From contig CAKJVC010000159.1 in assembly GCA_918026815.1 (NCBI GenBank), forward strand, positions 151,833 through 215,832: a stretch of 64,000 bases of DNA. Direction: 5' to 3'. The DNA is from Chalara sp. BL73. Its lineage: Eukaryota > Ascomycota > Leotiomycetes > Helotiales. Shown here piece by piece: positions 1-12,445 of this stretch (positions within the stretch are counted from its first letter, which is position 1; each line of letters starts with the position of its first letter). A program made the translations under genes and the position numbers. The notes under the pieces are model-generated. The model saw only the letters and a program-made list of their open reading frames with translations, was not told the DNA's origin and searched no databases.

Positions 1-779
1 CTTCGCTACATCTCGAATTTTGGAAATAGTGATTTGCATATAGCATGGTGCTATGCAGTGTAGAGTATATATAAATTCTAAAGGACTCTTCAGGTCCCCG
101 GGAATAATATCATTGATAACAAGTTCGGTCTATGGTGTCTCATCGTATGTTTGGATCGATATGAACCCGATTGAGCCAAGGCCTACACGATCAAATACAT
201 TTCCAGTAAAGGATCAAGGAAGGCACTGTCGCCCGTGATATTGACGTACCATAGCCTGTGCAGTGCTCACGTCGTAAATTAAGCCTGTTCCGAAGAAGTG
301 GTTGATCTAATAATGGAACGTGTGTATAACATGCAATAGCGGATAGTGCAACTTGACGCACTTACCAGACCACAGCATGTATAGGCATACAAGATATGGT
401 GCGGTAAATATCATTGTTCCCTTATGCTTGCAAAATTGACAGATGAAACTAAAAAAAGAACAGGGATACACCAGATCACGTGTCAGGAGAGAGAGCAGTA
501 TGCGGCTCGGTTAAATCGAGGACAAGGGTACTGTGCCAATGACGAAAGTTTGTCCCTGATACGAGGAACGAGGGCAAGTTTCCTTTGGAATTGTCATGAA
601 ACTTGGTTACTGACGGGATTTTTGCTTCTCTTTGACTCAAAGTCCACGATCGACCATCCCTTGCATCTATCTCGCTCAGCAATAGTGGTTATGAGTACAG
701 GCGACAACTCGGGTCCCCTCTACCATCAACTCTATTGGACTTGACACGAGCAACTGGCCCCACCAATCGAGCCGTTGAA
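1..779. other. Left flank, no supported gene
   Basis: Only short ORFs on both strands, with no recognisable protein and no pair that splices into a longer frame. The right half presumably holds the promoter and 5' leader of the adenylate-forming gene that starts at 780. No repeat or tRNA-like fold was noticed. Confidence 0.4.
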
Positions 780-3700
780 ATGGCGGAAGTAGATAATCCA
801 GAGTTGCAGGAGAAGCTGCAGGAGCTTGAGCATGAGTTGGAGGTTAGTAAAGGATCTCCGCTTCCAATTCAGGGTCCTATCGCGCCTGCGACGCTATACG
901 TTGACAATACGCGACGTTGGACCTAGAAAGTGGACGTGTGTATGAATGCTAACCTATGTGATATTGGTAGGAAGGAGATATTACGGAAAAAGGGTACGCT
1001 TCATGCTCAATCTTCGTGAATGAAGTAATGCTAACTTGGGCGATAATAGGTACCAAAAGCGTCGAACCCTACTACTATCGCAATTCCTAGGCCCACCAAT
1101 GGCCGCAGAACTGAAAGGCCTACGGATCCACTCTCCAGACAATACAGCACACCCATCAAATATACCTGATGGTTCTCGTACTGCTTCGCTGGCGGCTGCG
1201 GCAAATCCTAGGTTCTCTGGAGAACCACAAGGCGCTAGATCAGCAATACCACCGCAATCGCCTGCGAGACCCGCATCTGGTGCTAGATTAGATACAATGT
1301 CAAGTGATGTTGGATTCGGAAATAACCGTATACAAGAGCCACCACAGCTGTTGCGACTAGGGGTTCATAATCCCGTAAAAAGGGTGTCATCGCACGGACA
1401 CGACTCCCTGTTCCTTCCTGGATCTCCTAGACCAGATGAACCTAGTATGACAACTGCTAGTATGACAACTGGAACAATGACATCAAATGCGAATTATGTG
1501 TTCAACCCCGCGCACCAGGTTGGGTATGTTGAGCAGCATGCGGGCATATATGAGCAGAGTCATGCTGGAACCATGATGGACTCCAGTGGAACTATGCTTG
1601 GCGAGACTCAACAAGGTTATTTTTCGGATTTCAATGGACAACAAGCATATGATGGACCACAAATTCCGTATGGCGATATCGCTCCTCATAGGTATTCGTC
1701 GGGCGATGCTTTTTCACCTACGGCTGCAATGGCTCCGCCAATGTTGTCAACTAGTGATCTTCCAACTTCCGCTGCTCTCGAGTATCAAATGCCCTTAGAA
1801 CCACGAGATGTACCCTTCGCAGTTTATGATCCGCATGATGCAAATACTCCAATGTCCAAGTTTGACAACATCGCAGCAGTCTTGAGGCATCGGAGCCGCA
1901 CCACAGCAAAAGCACCAGCATATTGGGTACTAGACAGCAGAGGAAAAGAAAATGCCTCAATAACATGGGATAAGCTAGCAAGTAGAGCCGAGAAAGTTGC
2001 TCAAGTAATAAGAGACAAAAGCTCTCTTTATCGAGGCGATAGAGTTGCCTTGATATACAGAGATTCGGAAATCATTGACTTTGCGATAGCCCTTCTAGGA
2101 TGTTTTATTGCAGGAGTTGTTGCAGTTCCTATAAATGACCTAGATGATTACCAGAAACTCAATCACATCCTCACTTCGACACAGGCCCATCTTGCGCTGA
2201 CTACCGACTACAATCTGAAAGCATTTCAACGTGATATTACCACTCAGAAGTTGAATTGGCCACGGGGGGTGGAGTGGTGGAAAACAAATGAGTTTGGAAG
2301 CTTTCATCCAAAAAAGAAAGATGAAGTCCCACCTTTAGCAGTTCCTGATCTTGCGTATATCGAGTTTTCAAGGGCCCCAACTGGAGATCTACGTGGTGTT
2401 GTCATGAGCCATCGGACAATAATGCACCAGATGGCTTGTCTGAGTGCAGTCTTTTCGACTGTTCCTTCTGGGAAAGCTGGAGATACTTTTCATAATGGTT
2501 TAAGGGATAAGAATGGTAGACTTATGGCTGGTACAACTAGCCAGGGTGAAATTCTTCTCTCATATCTCGACCCACGGCAAGGCATTGGTATGATTCTCGG
2601 CGTTCTTTTAACGGTGTATGGCGGACATACAACCGTATGGATGGAGAGCAAAGCTGTCGAAACGCCGGGTCTATATGCTAACCTAATAACAAAGTATCGA
2701 GCAACCTTGATGCTAGCAGACTATCCAGGTCTTAAGCGAGCAGCATACAACTATCAAGCCGATCCAATGACCACGCGAAATTTCAAGAAAGGAGTAGAGC
2801 CAAATTTTCAACACGTCAAGCTATGCCTAATAGATACCTTGACAATAGATAGTGAGTTTCATGAAGTTTTGGCAGATCGATGGCTTCGGCCAATGAGAAA
2901 CCCAAGAGCTCGCGAGTTAGTTGCTCCTATGCTTTGTCTTCCGGAACATGGCGGTATGGTCATTAGTATGCGAGACTGGCTTGGTGGAGAAGAGCGAATG
3001 GGGTGTCCCCTTAAGTTGGACATGGGCTCTGATACCGACTCTGTGGAAGAGAAGACAATCGTAGAGGATAAACCTAGCACAGCCAGTAATGGCTTTGGAA
3101 GCTTACTTGGAGGAGGGAGTACAAAGCCTACTGAACAACATGACAGAAATGAGTTGAGTGAGGTGCTTCTAGATCGAGAATCACTTAAGACGAACGAGGT
3201 TGTGGTTATTGCAATAGGCGAAGAAGCGCGGAAGAAGGCTGGAAGCGACCCCAATACAGTACGCGTAGGAGCATTTGGATTTCCCATCCCAGATGCAACT
3301 TTAGCTGTCGTTGATCCTGAGACTAGTTTACTTGCTTCACCCCATTCTATAGGGGAGATCTGGGTGGATTCTCCGTCTCTGTCTGGAGGATTCTGGGCCT
3401 TGCCAAGATCGACAGAGCAGATATTCCATGCTCGTCCATACAAGTTCGCCCCTGGTGATCCTACACCTATGATGGTAGAACCAGAATTCTTGCGTACTGG
3501 CCTCTTAGGGACTGTCATTGAAGGCAAGATATTTGTGCTTGGGCTTTACGAAGACCGAATTCGGCAGAAAGTTGAATGGGTAGAACATGGCCATGAGGTG
3601 GCCGAACATCGTTATTTCTTCGTACAGCATTTGATGGTGAGCATTATGAAGAATGTTTCAAACATTCATGATTGCTCCGCATTTGATGTTTTTGTCAATG

Positions 3701-6588
3701 ACGAACATCTTCCTATCGTGGTGTTGGAATCCCGAGCTGCGTCAACTGCGCCATTAAGTTCTGGGGGACCTCCTCAACAACTCAACACCGCACTTTTAGA
3801 TTCCCTATCGGAGCGATGCATGGAAGTCTTGTTGCAGGAACATCATCTCCGTGTATACTGTGTTATGATAACTGCTCCTGATACCTTACCAAAAGTGATG
3901 AAGAATGGACGGAAAGAGATTGGGAACATGCTGTGCCGCCGAGATTTTGAGCTTGGACTCCTGCCTTGCGTACATGTAAAGTTTGGTGTTGAGCGCGCAG
4001 TCCTTAACTTGCCAATTGGTGTGGATCCCATCGGTGGAATCTGGTCACCAATGGCATCACAATCAAGACAGGAAATGTTGGCTCCGAGTGAAAAGCAATA
4101 CTCTGGCATCGATCGACGAGAGGTTGTCATTGACGACAGGACATCGACTCCATTAAATAATTTTTCGAGTATAGTTGATCTACTTCAGTGGAGAGTTGCT
4201 CGTCAGGCAGACGAGCTATCATATTGTACGATAGACGGCAGAGGGAAAGAAGGAAAGGGCATAACTTGGAAGAAGTTCGACACCAAAGTTGCAGCCGTTG
4301 CTATGTATCTCAAGAATAAGGTTAAAGTTCGGCCAGGGGACCACTTGATACTCATGTATACACATTCCGAAGACTTCGTGTATGCCGTACATGCATGTTT
4401 CTGTTTAGGAGCCACTGCAATACCCATGGCACCTATTGATCAGAATCGACTAAACGAAGATGCACCGGCATTCCTTCACATGGTTCAAGATTACTCAGTC
4501 AAAGCAGTACTGACTAACCAGGATGTTGATCATTTATTAAAAACAAAACCTGTCGCTCAACACATCAAGCAGTCAGCGCAGGCAGTAAAAGTATCAGTGC
4601 CCAATATATATAACACATCAAAGCCACCGAAGCAAAATAGCGGTTGCAGAGATCTCGGTTTGACGATGCAACCATCATGGGTTCAGCCCGGCTATCCTGT
4701 TTTAGTCTGGACATATTGGACCCCAGATCAACGAAGAATTGCTGTACAGCTGGGTCATGACACTATTATGGGAACATGCAAAGTACAAAAAGAAACTTGC
4801 CAAATGACAAGCTCAAGGCCAGTACTAGGTTGCGTCAGAAGTACCAGTGGGCTCGGTTTTGTCTATACCTGTCTCATGGGAATATTTGTTGGCGCTCCTA
4901 CCTATCTAGTTTCTCCAGTGGACTTTGCACAAAACCCTATCTCTCTCTTCTTGACACTATCGAGGTACAAGATAAAAGATACATATGCAACGCCTCAAAT
5001 GCTTGATCACGCAATGGCAGGCATGCCGGGGAAAGGATTTGCTTTACATGAACTAAAAAACATGATGATATCTGCTGAGGGAAGACCACGGCTTGATGTG
5101 TTCCAGAAGGTACGGATGCATTTTGCCGCGACTGGGCTTGATCGGACTTCTATCAACACTATATACTCTCACGTCCTTAATCCGATGATTGCATCTCGAT
5201 CATATATGTGCATCGAGCCTATCGAGATATGGCTAGATACGCAAGCATTGCGCCGAGGATTGATTTATCCCGTAGATCCAGAAACTGACAAGGCGCTCCT
5301 GATGCAAGACTCAGGGATGGTTCCAGTGTCTACACAAATTGCAATCGTCAATCCAGAAAGTCGGACGTTGTGTCACGAAGGTGAATATGGGGAGATATGG
5401 GTAGAGTCTGAGGCTTGCGTGAAAGCCTTCTACGGATCTAAAGACCCATTCGATGCAGAAAGATTCGATGGGCGTACAGTAGATGGTGATCCGAACGTCC
5501 AATATGTCCGTACTGGAGATCTTGGCTTCCTGTATCAGGTCAGCAGACCTATTGGTCCAAATGGCGCCCAAGTTGAGATGCAAGTTCTTTTTGTACTAGG
5601 TAACATTGGTGAAACATTCGAAATCAACGGATTAAGCCACTTCCCCATGGATATAGAAGCGTCTATCGAGAAATGCCACCGTAACATTGTACCTGGCGGC
5701 AGGTAAGCTCACATCCCCCTCATCATGTTGATCGCGCTAACATGGACCAGTGCTGTGTTCCAGGCTGGTGGTCTCATTGTTGTGCTAGTTGAAGTTGGAA
5801 GAAAAGCTTATCTCGCCTCTATCGTTCCGGTGATTGTTAATGCTGTATTGAACGAGCACCAAATAGTCGTCGATATTGTCGCGTTTGTCAACAAGGGCGA
5901 TTTCCCACGGTCCAGGCTCGGCGAAAAACAACGAGGGAAAATCCTAGCAAGCTGGGTTACCCGGAAGATGCGCACAATGGCCCAGTTCGGCATCCGAGAT
6001 GCTGAATCTGCTCTAGCAGACGTACCTGAACTCCAGCCTCATGGCGGTGCAGGCAGCGTCACGAATGGAATTGCTAGCAGTCTGCGCAATGCCGAGCAAG
6101 CTCCGCAGATAGTTGAACAGAGCGAAATAGAGCAACAGGATGCGCAACGAGGCAGCTTTGTTCCTCTTCCCACTGGCATTTCAGAGATGCCAGCGATTAA
6201 TTACAATGATTCAATCAACGACCCATTTATTGCTGAAGCTAGTACGTCAGTAAAGAGCGACGACACCCCAACAGAGAATCGAGGAACAGATTCGGAACCT
6301 CCAAGAATCGAGATAGATCCGCAAAGGAATAGCTTCCTCGATCTTGGTGGCTCTTTTCAAGTACCTGGCTTTGGCTCCAATGATAGCCCTGCGCCACCAC
6401 AAGTCGGCCCTAAGCCTACATCAAACCACTTGCCAGCGGTCGAGGGCCGAGAAGGTGATATATACTCGCTCCCAAGCCAGCAGGTTCGTGGTAGCCTGAG
6501 AGTGCAGAATCCCGCAAATGATGGTGAGGACTACGGGGCCTGGAAGGATGATACCATAATGTACAGAAATCTAGCCGGCCACAACTAG
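780..6588 (+). CDS. CPS1: CPS1/DIP2-like protein with two AMP-binding domains
   Basis: Exons 780-842, 971-993, 1050-5702, 5751-6588 give 1858 residues. The first two small exons complete a DMAP1-binding-like N-terminus (MAEVDNPELQEKL..., then GDITEKGYQKRRTLL), as in fungal Cps1 and animal DIP2; this is why the start at 780 was chosen. A Ser/Pro/Thr-rich linker follows, then adenylate-forming domain 1 (about residues 290-900) and domain 2 (about 1060-1600), and a low-complexity tail. The motifs are degenerate: the first P-loop region reads FSRAPTGDLRGVVMSH, and the usual RTGDLG is RTGLLG in domain 1 but RTGDLG in domain 2. There is no condensation or carrier domain, so it is not an NRPS. Known of the family: Cps1 was described as a virulence factor in plant-pathogenic fungi, and yeast/animal DIP2 is linked to diacylglycerol homeostasis. 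The role here is inferred from that. Confidence 0.93.
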
Positions 6589-7480
6589 ATTCTAAGGAGA
6601 CACAGATAGATGATTGACGATTTTGATGTTAGGCCATTCCATTATTTGGGAGTTTTCAAGCCGCGATATAATTCATGGCTATGGCGTAGGATTTCGATAA
6701 TGGAGCATATGAGCGATTTTGCATAGCAGAAGATTGTTGGTTCTGTAGCGCGGGAGAAAATGTCATGACTACTTATTTAAGATCCTTTACGGATTCGGAG
6801 ATCGAAGTTTAGTATTTAAGACTTTCCATATCCTTTCTCCACTGCCTTTACTTTCGGGAAATCTAGATTAGGAGTCGAAGCATTCCCCATCACTCTCAAC
6901 ACCGGATCTTGGCCAAACTAATCCTCCGGCATACAACGGTCTTTGTTCTATCAAAGCCACACGTTCAATACCAGCGGTTAACCCGACGCTCCTTCTTTGG
7001 TTATATCTAACTGATTATCGTATAACGCACCTAAGAGGGAAGTTGTTGTAATAACTCATTGACTCGTGCCTTCTTATTGTGATTCGTCCTTCCACACTCC
7101 AGCCGAGTCAGTAGGTTGTGATTAACCCACATCGCACCTCCTTGCCCATTCCCACCGATTTCCCCTCATCTCAAAACTTCCCAGCTTTCTTCATCTCAAA
7201 ACTCCTCTTCTACACTCTACCGTTTCTATTCTTTTCACAAAAGAGGAAAACCAAGGCCCTTGTCAATTGATCACGTGCCATCCTGGGTCTTATCCCAGCC
7301 CCATTCCGTCACATTCCCGCTGGCGGTGTCACCAACGTGAGGGTTACTGCATAAGTCGCTCAGCCCTGAGGCCCGAACTCCCAACAGGACAAGGCTATTG
7401 TATTTCTTTTTCCTGCTCACTTTTGCGATCTTGCATATAGTACGTCGCTTTGTTACTGATAGATTACTGACTCAGGCTCC
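6589..7480. other. Intergenic region between CPS1 and PDE1
   Basis: No gene seen. A pyrimidine-rich tract at about 7130-7250 resembles fungal promoter/5' leader sequence and lies upstream of the phosphodiesterase start at 7481. The first part is presumably the 3' UTR of the preceding gene. Confidence 0.45.
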
Positions 7481-9908
7481 ATGGCGGCGGGGGAGGAGGA
7501 GCCTGCTATGCAGGTCATCGTTCTGGTAAGCAAATGCATTTTGTTTGTCCTTGCGTCCGAACCTATCATTTCGTCGATATCTTTACTGTGCGGGGTGCTG
7601 CATGAAAGCGCTTACTACGTCATTCCGTTTGCCTTCTTTATTTGTTTCCATTCTGTTTTTGTTTCTGTACATCCCTGGGTGGCTTGGTTCCTAGTGATTT
7701 GAGAAACTGATGTTTCTGAGAACACCAAGGTCACGTGTTAAACTTCCTGCAAGAGTTGGAGTCTAGATATCGGTTTGAGACTGAGGTTCTGTGATGGGAC
7801 GTGGTATATCGGATCCGAGGGATCTATGGCGCAAGTGGCAACGTTCCTAATTGGGGCAAAGAGCAGTTTGTCCATACTAAAACCTTTCGAACACTTTTTA
7901 TCATCAAACACCGGCTACGGTGAAGCGGGCGTCTATAAACTTTTTCTTCATCTTTGACAAATTACCTTTAATGGATTTCGAATTCTTGGATATTCGCGCT
8001 CTCCGCACTCTGCATTGGGAACCTTTCTAACAAGATAGGGTTCTGGAGGAGGTCCACTTGAGCATAACGTGACCGCTTTCCTCGTACGCTCGTAAGTCTC
8101 TCCCAGATCATTATCACCCTTTCAGCATTCTCGAAGTCTTCGCAAGTAAGCACCTGTATTACGCCCGCTGACAGCTTAACCAGAACCGCCGAAACATGGG
8201 CCAAGGGGACAGTTCTCGCGGTGGACGCTGGTGTTCATCTCTCGGCAATAATGAAGCTGCTCGAGGAGCACACATCAGATGAGGCTCCAGACGCAACCAC
8301 AACGAACGTAACCAGCGGGCCATTTAAAGGCCTCCAGACTCCTCATAGGTCGTTGAAAGCGAATGCAAGCTATGTCACAAGTTCACTCGTTGACGCTTAT
8401 CTCATCACCCACCCACATCTTGACCATACCTCGGGCTTTATAATGAACACCGCAAACTTTCAAAGTACAGGCCGTCCGAAGAAACTGGCAGCCTTACCTC
8501 CTACAATCGAGGCCTTCAAAACGCATATTTTCAACAATGTGATCTGGCCCAACTTGTCTGATGAAAATCAAGGTGTGGGATTAATTACTTACATGAGATT
8601 AAGGGAAGGAGGCTCACCAGCTATTGGCGATGGTGATTCTAGAGGTTATGTTGAGATAGTGGATCATCTCGGTGTCAAAGCCTGGAGCATAAGCCACGGT
8701 CATTGTGTTGAAACGCATACTCATCGCGGCTCTAATGCAGGCCTCTCGCTGCCTGAATCAGCCTCACCAATGTTGCGCCCCCAATCCCTTCCGTTTATGC
8801 AAAATTCCCCCCGAGTAAGTCAGACCCAGTTACGTGCCTGTGGCTTGTTTCTAGGAGTTATCTACGGTCTGGGGGTTAGACTTGCTGACTCTGTTGTAGT
8901 CTGATTCATTAATGTCAGGCCCATCTGTGCAGCAGATCAGAGCCGAGATCGGTGGATTTTGTGTATACGACAGCTGCGCATACTTCATCCGTGATCTACC
9001 TACTGGAAAGGAATTACTAATCTTTGGTGATGTCGAGCCAGACTCGGTTTCTCTTTCTCCACGCAATAGACATGTCTGGAGTGAGGCTGCGCCCATGATC
9101 ATATCTGGACGTCTTGCGGCCATCTTTATTGAATGCTCATATAATGACTCCGTCACTCAAGACCGACTTTATGGACACCTTGCTCCGCGCTACTTGATTG
9201 AAGAGCTAAACGTGTTAGCGGAAGAGGTAGAAATGCAGCGGCGGCTGCATGATAAAGAGAACAAGAAGCGCAAACGGGTTAACCTAGTCCCGCCAGCGGC
9301 TGCCCGCAGACCGCCACCAACTCCGATCAGTAAGTATCCATGTTCAAGACAAGTAATTTTAGTCCTAAGGTTTCTGTGGAACGCAATGAGTCTGTTATTT
9401 TCTTACTTGCGCCACTTGCTCCGTTTCTTTCCGGCCCAGAATGTGAAAGCGGCTTCAATACGCTAAACAGCTCCTTCAATCGCACTCAATATCTCGGGGT
9501 CTCATCTCTTTTCCAAACTCAAACTAATACTGTGTAGACATTAGACCGTTTGGGCCTCCTGTTGTTAGCCCGCTTGGTCAGAATGGGAACCCCGGACCAG
9601 GGACCTCGCCACCAAGTCCACTCTCACAAACCCACACCCTACCTCCTTCAGCCCGTCCAGTCAGTGACTCTCGCATAGATGCCGAACATGATGTTTCAAA
9701 CATCGTCGACGGGGAGATCAGCGTCAAGCCACGGAGCAATGCTCCTTTGAAAGGCGTGAAAATCATTGTTATTCATGTCAAAGAGAAAATGGACGATGGT
9801 CCGTCAGGTGCAGACGTTGTATTAGCGCAGTTGCTCGCACACGAAGAAAGAGAGGGATTTGGTTGCGAATTTATTGTTTCGCATGCTGGACAGTCCTTTC
9901 ATCTCTGA
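7481..9908 (+). CDS. PDE1: Class II (low-affinity) 3',5'-cyclic-nucleotide phosphodiesterase
   Basis: Exons 7481-7525, 8039-8091, 8184-8814, 8900-9329, 9538-9908 join to 509 residues without a frame break. The conserved N-terminus is rebuilt across introns 1 and 2 (MQVIVL | GSGGGPLEHNVTAFLVRS | TAETWAKGTVLAVDAG). The class II metal-binding signature HPHLDH is at about residues 109-114, and a second histidine cluster, ISHGH...ETHTHRG, lies further on. Family knowledge: these metallo-beta-lactamase-fold enzymes hydrolyse cAMP to AMP and dampen cAMP/PKA signalling. The insertion between exons 4 and 5 is basic and proline-rich (KENKKRKR, PPPTP). Intron 1 is 513 nt, long for this window. The short first exon depends on the conserved QVIVL-GSGGG junction. 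Confidence 0.92.
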
Positions 9909-10822
9909 TGAAGTCAAAGTATAAAAATGGTATAGGTTCAGAAGGTACTTTTTTTTTGGAGTTTAGGGCGCAGCACTCTGATTTTGGAGGCTTTTGCAGG
10001 AACTTAGACGGTTGTTAACAGCGTTCGCACGTATGGGGAAGGTGGCCTGAGCTCTCTTATGGTGCTATGGTTGTACGATTAGTTGCGGGCTTCGAAGCGT
10101 TCCCAGGAGGAGAAGATGGCTTGGACGTGTAAGAATATATGAAAATAAGGTATTTTTATTAATTTCCGCTCTTCCAAATCTTAGTTGAACTCCTAAAACA
10201 TTGATTTCATTCCAAAATCTAACCATCTACCAAACCCACTCACTCTTCCTACCTTTCATATTAATTTTCTTTCCTTCCATCCAGTATCCAATCTCAAGCC
10301 CTCTCCCATATTCCGCCCCTTCCAAACAAAAAGACCTTATCCTGCATCATCCATCAGCCATGACATTTGCAGTTCTAGAAGCCTTGTCTCTAGCCTATTC
10401 TCCACTTACCGCGTGCTTCCAACCCCCATCTCAACGCCGTCCTCACCACCACGCCAAGCGATCATGAACTATCTTCCAGGCTAAATCACCTGACGGACTT
10501 TCGCACCTTGCCGCTACGAAACTCACACAAATACTCTCTCTCTCTTCCCCTCTCCTTTTAGATACCAAGAGGATATACGAGAGAGAAATGGGAAACCCTT
10601 GGTCTGACTAATTAATAGGGTTCTTTAAGTTCTTTGGCGCCATCGCACGTACGAAAGTATAAGTTCATCGTCTTGCTTGTCTAAGTTTGATATTTAAGGC
10701 TTAGACTCGATTTTTTTTTTTTGGATCGCCTTGCCTGTTGCTTCTTCTTTGGAGCGTCGCAACGTTGATTTTGGGAACTTCATCGCGTCGGAATCTGAGG
10801 TCCGCGGTCGACAACGAGAAAG
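9909..10822. other. Intergenic region with pyrimidine-rich promoter-like tract
   Basis: No gene supported. From about 10200 to 10560 the + strand is very C/T-rich, ending in a CT run near 10535, which is typical of leaders upstream of fungal genes. A T homopolymer lies near 10711. This is probably promoter and 5' UTR of the gene starting at 10823. Confidence 0.4.
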
Positions 10823-12445
10823 ATGTCTAACAATATGCAGGGAGACGAGCCTCTCTTCCGGGGTCAGCAGGATGGGTTCATGAACGGTTACAATGCGGCC
10901 CCAGACTCTTACGTGCCCAGCATGTTTCACAACGATGCCACGCCCATGCATCCTCTTTCTCAACTTCCTCAACCTCCACCAGCTAACCCACAGTTTTCGA
11001 ATGGGGCCATAGACCCTTCTTTCTTGATGGCAAATTTTCCATCAGCGCCGTCTTTTCCTCCACATACGTCTCAATCATTCAATATGACCACTGGTAACAG
11101 TATGCCGACCCTCCCCGCCCCTTCCTCTGCGTTGGCGCTGAACCCATTCGACTTCCCGGGCGTGAGCGATCCCGAGGAAGGAATTATGGGTGAGGACTTC
11201 TTTCCTCACGGAAGGTCCGTCCAGCAGGTACATCCGCAGGGTGCTCCTTATGTCAGCCAGCAACCCTGGCAATCTGACCCGCGGCTGTGGAACCAAGTCA
11301 ACAATGATCTTACCATGAGGGATGGTGTTTCTTTCGCAAGCGGAACGGGGGAAGGAAGCGTTGCGAGTACACAGGCGGGGAGCCAGATGCAGATTGGCGG
11401 CATGGGCCTGGGTGCTGCGGGTTCTCTTGATCCTCGGCTTGTTCTAGGAGGTCCCGCTCATCTTTCCGCCGCTGGTCCCGCGCCGGGATACATGAAATCT
11501 GGACAAGCAAGGCCAGCAAAACGCAACACAGAAGTACAGGAAGCCAGGAACCGGCAGCTAGGCCTGCAGCAATCAAACAGAGGTGTTCAAAAGCCAAAGA
11601 CGCACTCAAGATCGGCTAAGCGGGGATGCCTGGGAGGAAAGTTTTGTTCTTTGGTTGTAGGCTCCGTAGATGGTCAAGGACGAAGGGGCCAACAGATTAC
11701 GGCGCTGGGCCCCGAAAATACGCACCGCGAGTCGTCAGACGGGGAACTTGCATGGCCTCTGAGCGAGGCGGAGAAGCTGGAGGATCTTTCTGAGTTGGCA
11801 GCAAACGATCCACATGCGCTGGAGACATATTTGAAATATACAAGACAACGAGGCCGCCGTCGTTGTTGCCTGCCCAACTCCTCCAATTCGGAAATAGAAG
11901 ATCTCAAGCGGCTCATGAACGAGCACGCGTCACTTTCCGGACCGCAGAAGGAGGAGCGGCAGAAGGATTTGTGTATGAGGGTCTTGGCAACGGTTGGGGG
12001 GTGGATGATGAGAGGAGGACCTGAGCGTGGCAGGAAAAATCTCAAGAGGACGATAACGTGCTGTGTTGAAGGCGAGAGGTACACCATATGGGCAGACGAA
12101 GGCGACAAAAGGGACCAGTTGATCACAGAGGTGATGACGTGCTTGAGCAGACGGGAAAATGAGCGCCTGGTCCAGCACGAGCGAGCCACACCTGCGAAGG
12201 ATAGAGAGGGTTCCCTGCCTGAACAGCAGGCCCAGCGTCGCGAGCCAACGACATCATCCGTGCCTGGGACTTCGATTGCGGAACGGATTGGAAGCCTAGG
12301 CCAGTCGTCTGCCTCGATGCCCTCCCCGTTGCACAACTCCCAGGAGGTAGCTACCTTTGCTCAACCACCCCAACCGCTGCCCTACGGCAACGAAGATGAT
12401 AAGATGTTAAGGCAGATGATGTCTGACTACACATATTTTGGCTGA
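10823..12445 (+). CDS. Unrecognised low-complexity protein, possibly nuclear
   Basis: A single open frame of 540 residues starting MSNNMQGDEP; I recognise no family. Residues 1-250 are rich in Pro, Gln, Ser, Asn and Met and look disordered. A basic patch (RPAKRNTEVQEARNRQ, KPKTHSRSAKRG) follows at about 230-270. Residues 310-450 look folded: an acidic helical stretch (SEAEKLEDLSELAANDPHALE), then IEDLKRLMNEH and CMRVLATVGGWMMRGG, then a stretch with KRTITCCVEGERYTIWADEGD. The tail is again Gln/Pro/Ser-rich and ends DYTYFG. The layout suits a transcriptional or chromatin regulator, but that is inference only. A small intron near 11640-11700 cannot be excluded, because the Cys/Gly/Val-rich stretch there is unlike its surroundings. 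Confidence 0.7.
   Translation: MSNNMQGDEPLFRGQQDGFMNGYNAAPDSYVPSMFHNDATPMHPLSQLPQPPPANPQFSNGAIDPSFLMANFPSAPSFPPHTSQSFNMTTGNSMPTLPAPSSALALNPFDFPGVSDPEEGIMGEDFFPHGRSVQQVHPQGAPYVSQQPWQSDPRLWNQVNNDLTMRDGVSFASGTGEGSVASTQAGSQMQIGGMGLGAAGSLDPRLVLGGPAHLSAAGPAPGYMKSGQARPAKRNTEVQEARNRQLGLQQSNRGVQKPKTHSRSAKRGCLGGKFCSLVVGSVDGQGRRGQQITALGPENTHRESSDGELAWPLSEAEKLEDLSELAANDPHALETYLKYTRQRGRRRCCLPNSSNSEIEDLKRLMNEHASLSGPQKEERQKDLCMRVLATVGGWMMRGGPERGRKNLKRTITCCVEGERYTIWADEGDKRDQLITEVMTCLSRRENERLVQHERATPAKDREGSLPEQQAQRREPTTSSVPGTSIAERIGSLGQSSASMPSPLHNSQEVATFAQPPQPLPYGNEDDKMLRQMMSDYTYFG

Noticed and set aside
2859..3527. 222-codon reverse ORF inside CPS1
   Set aside because: Antisense shadow of a strongly conserved coding exon; it has no independent protein character.
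780..6588. Interpretation of the double adenylation protein as a non-ribosomal peptide synthetase marking a metabolite cluster
   Set aside because: No carrier, condensation or thioesterase domain, and the neighbours are housekeeping genes; the DMAP1-binding N-terminus identifies the CPS1/DIP2 family.
11674..12336. 220-codon reverse ORF
   Set aside because: Antisense to the 540-residue + frame; Ser/Arg/Cys-rich shadow composition.
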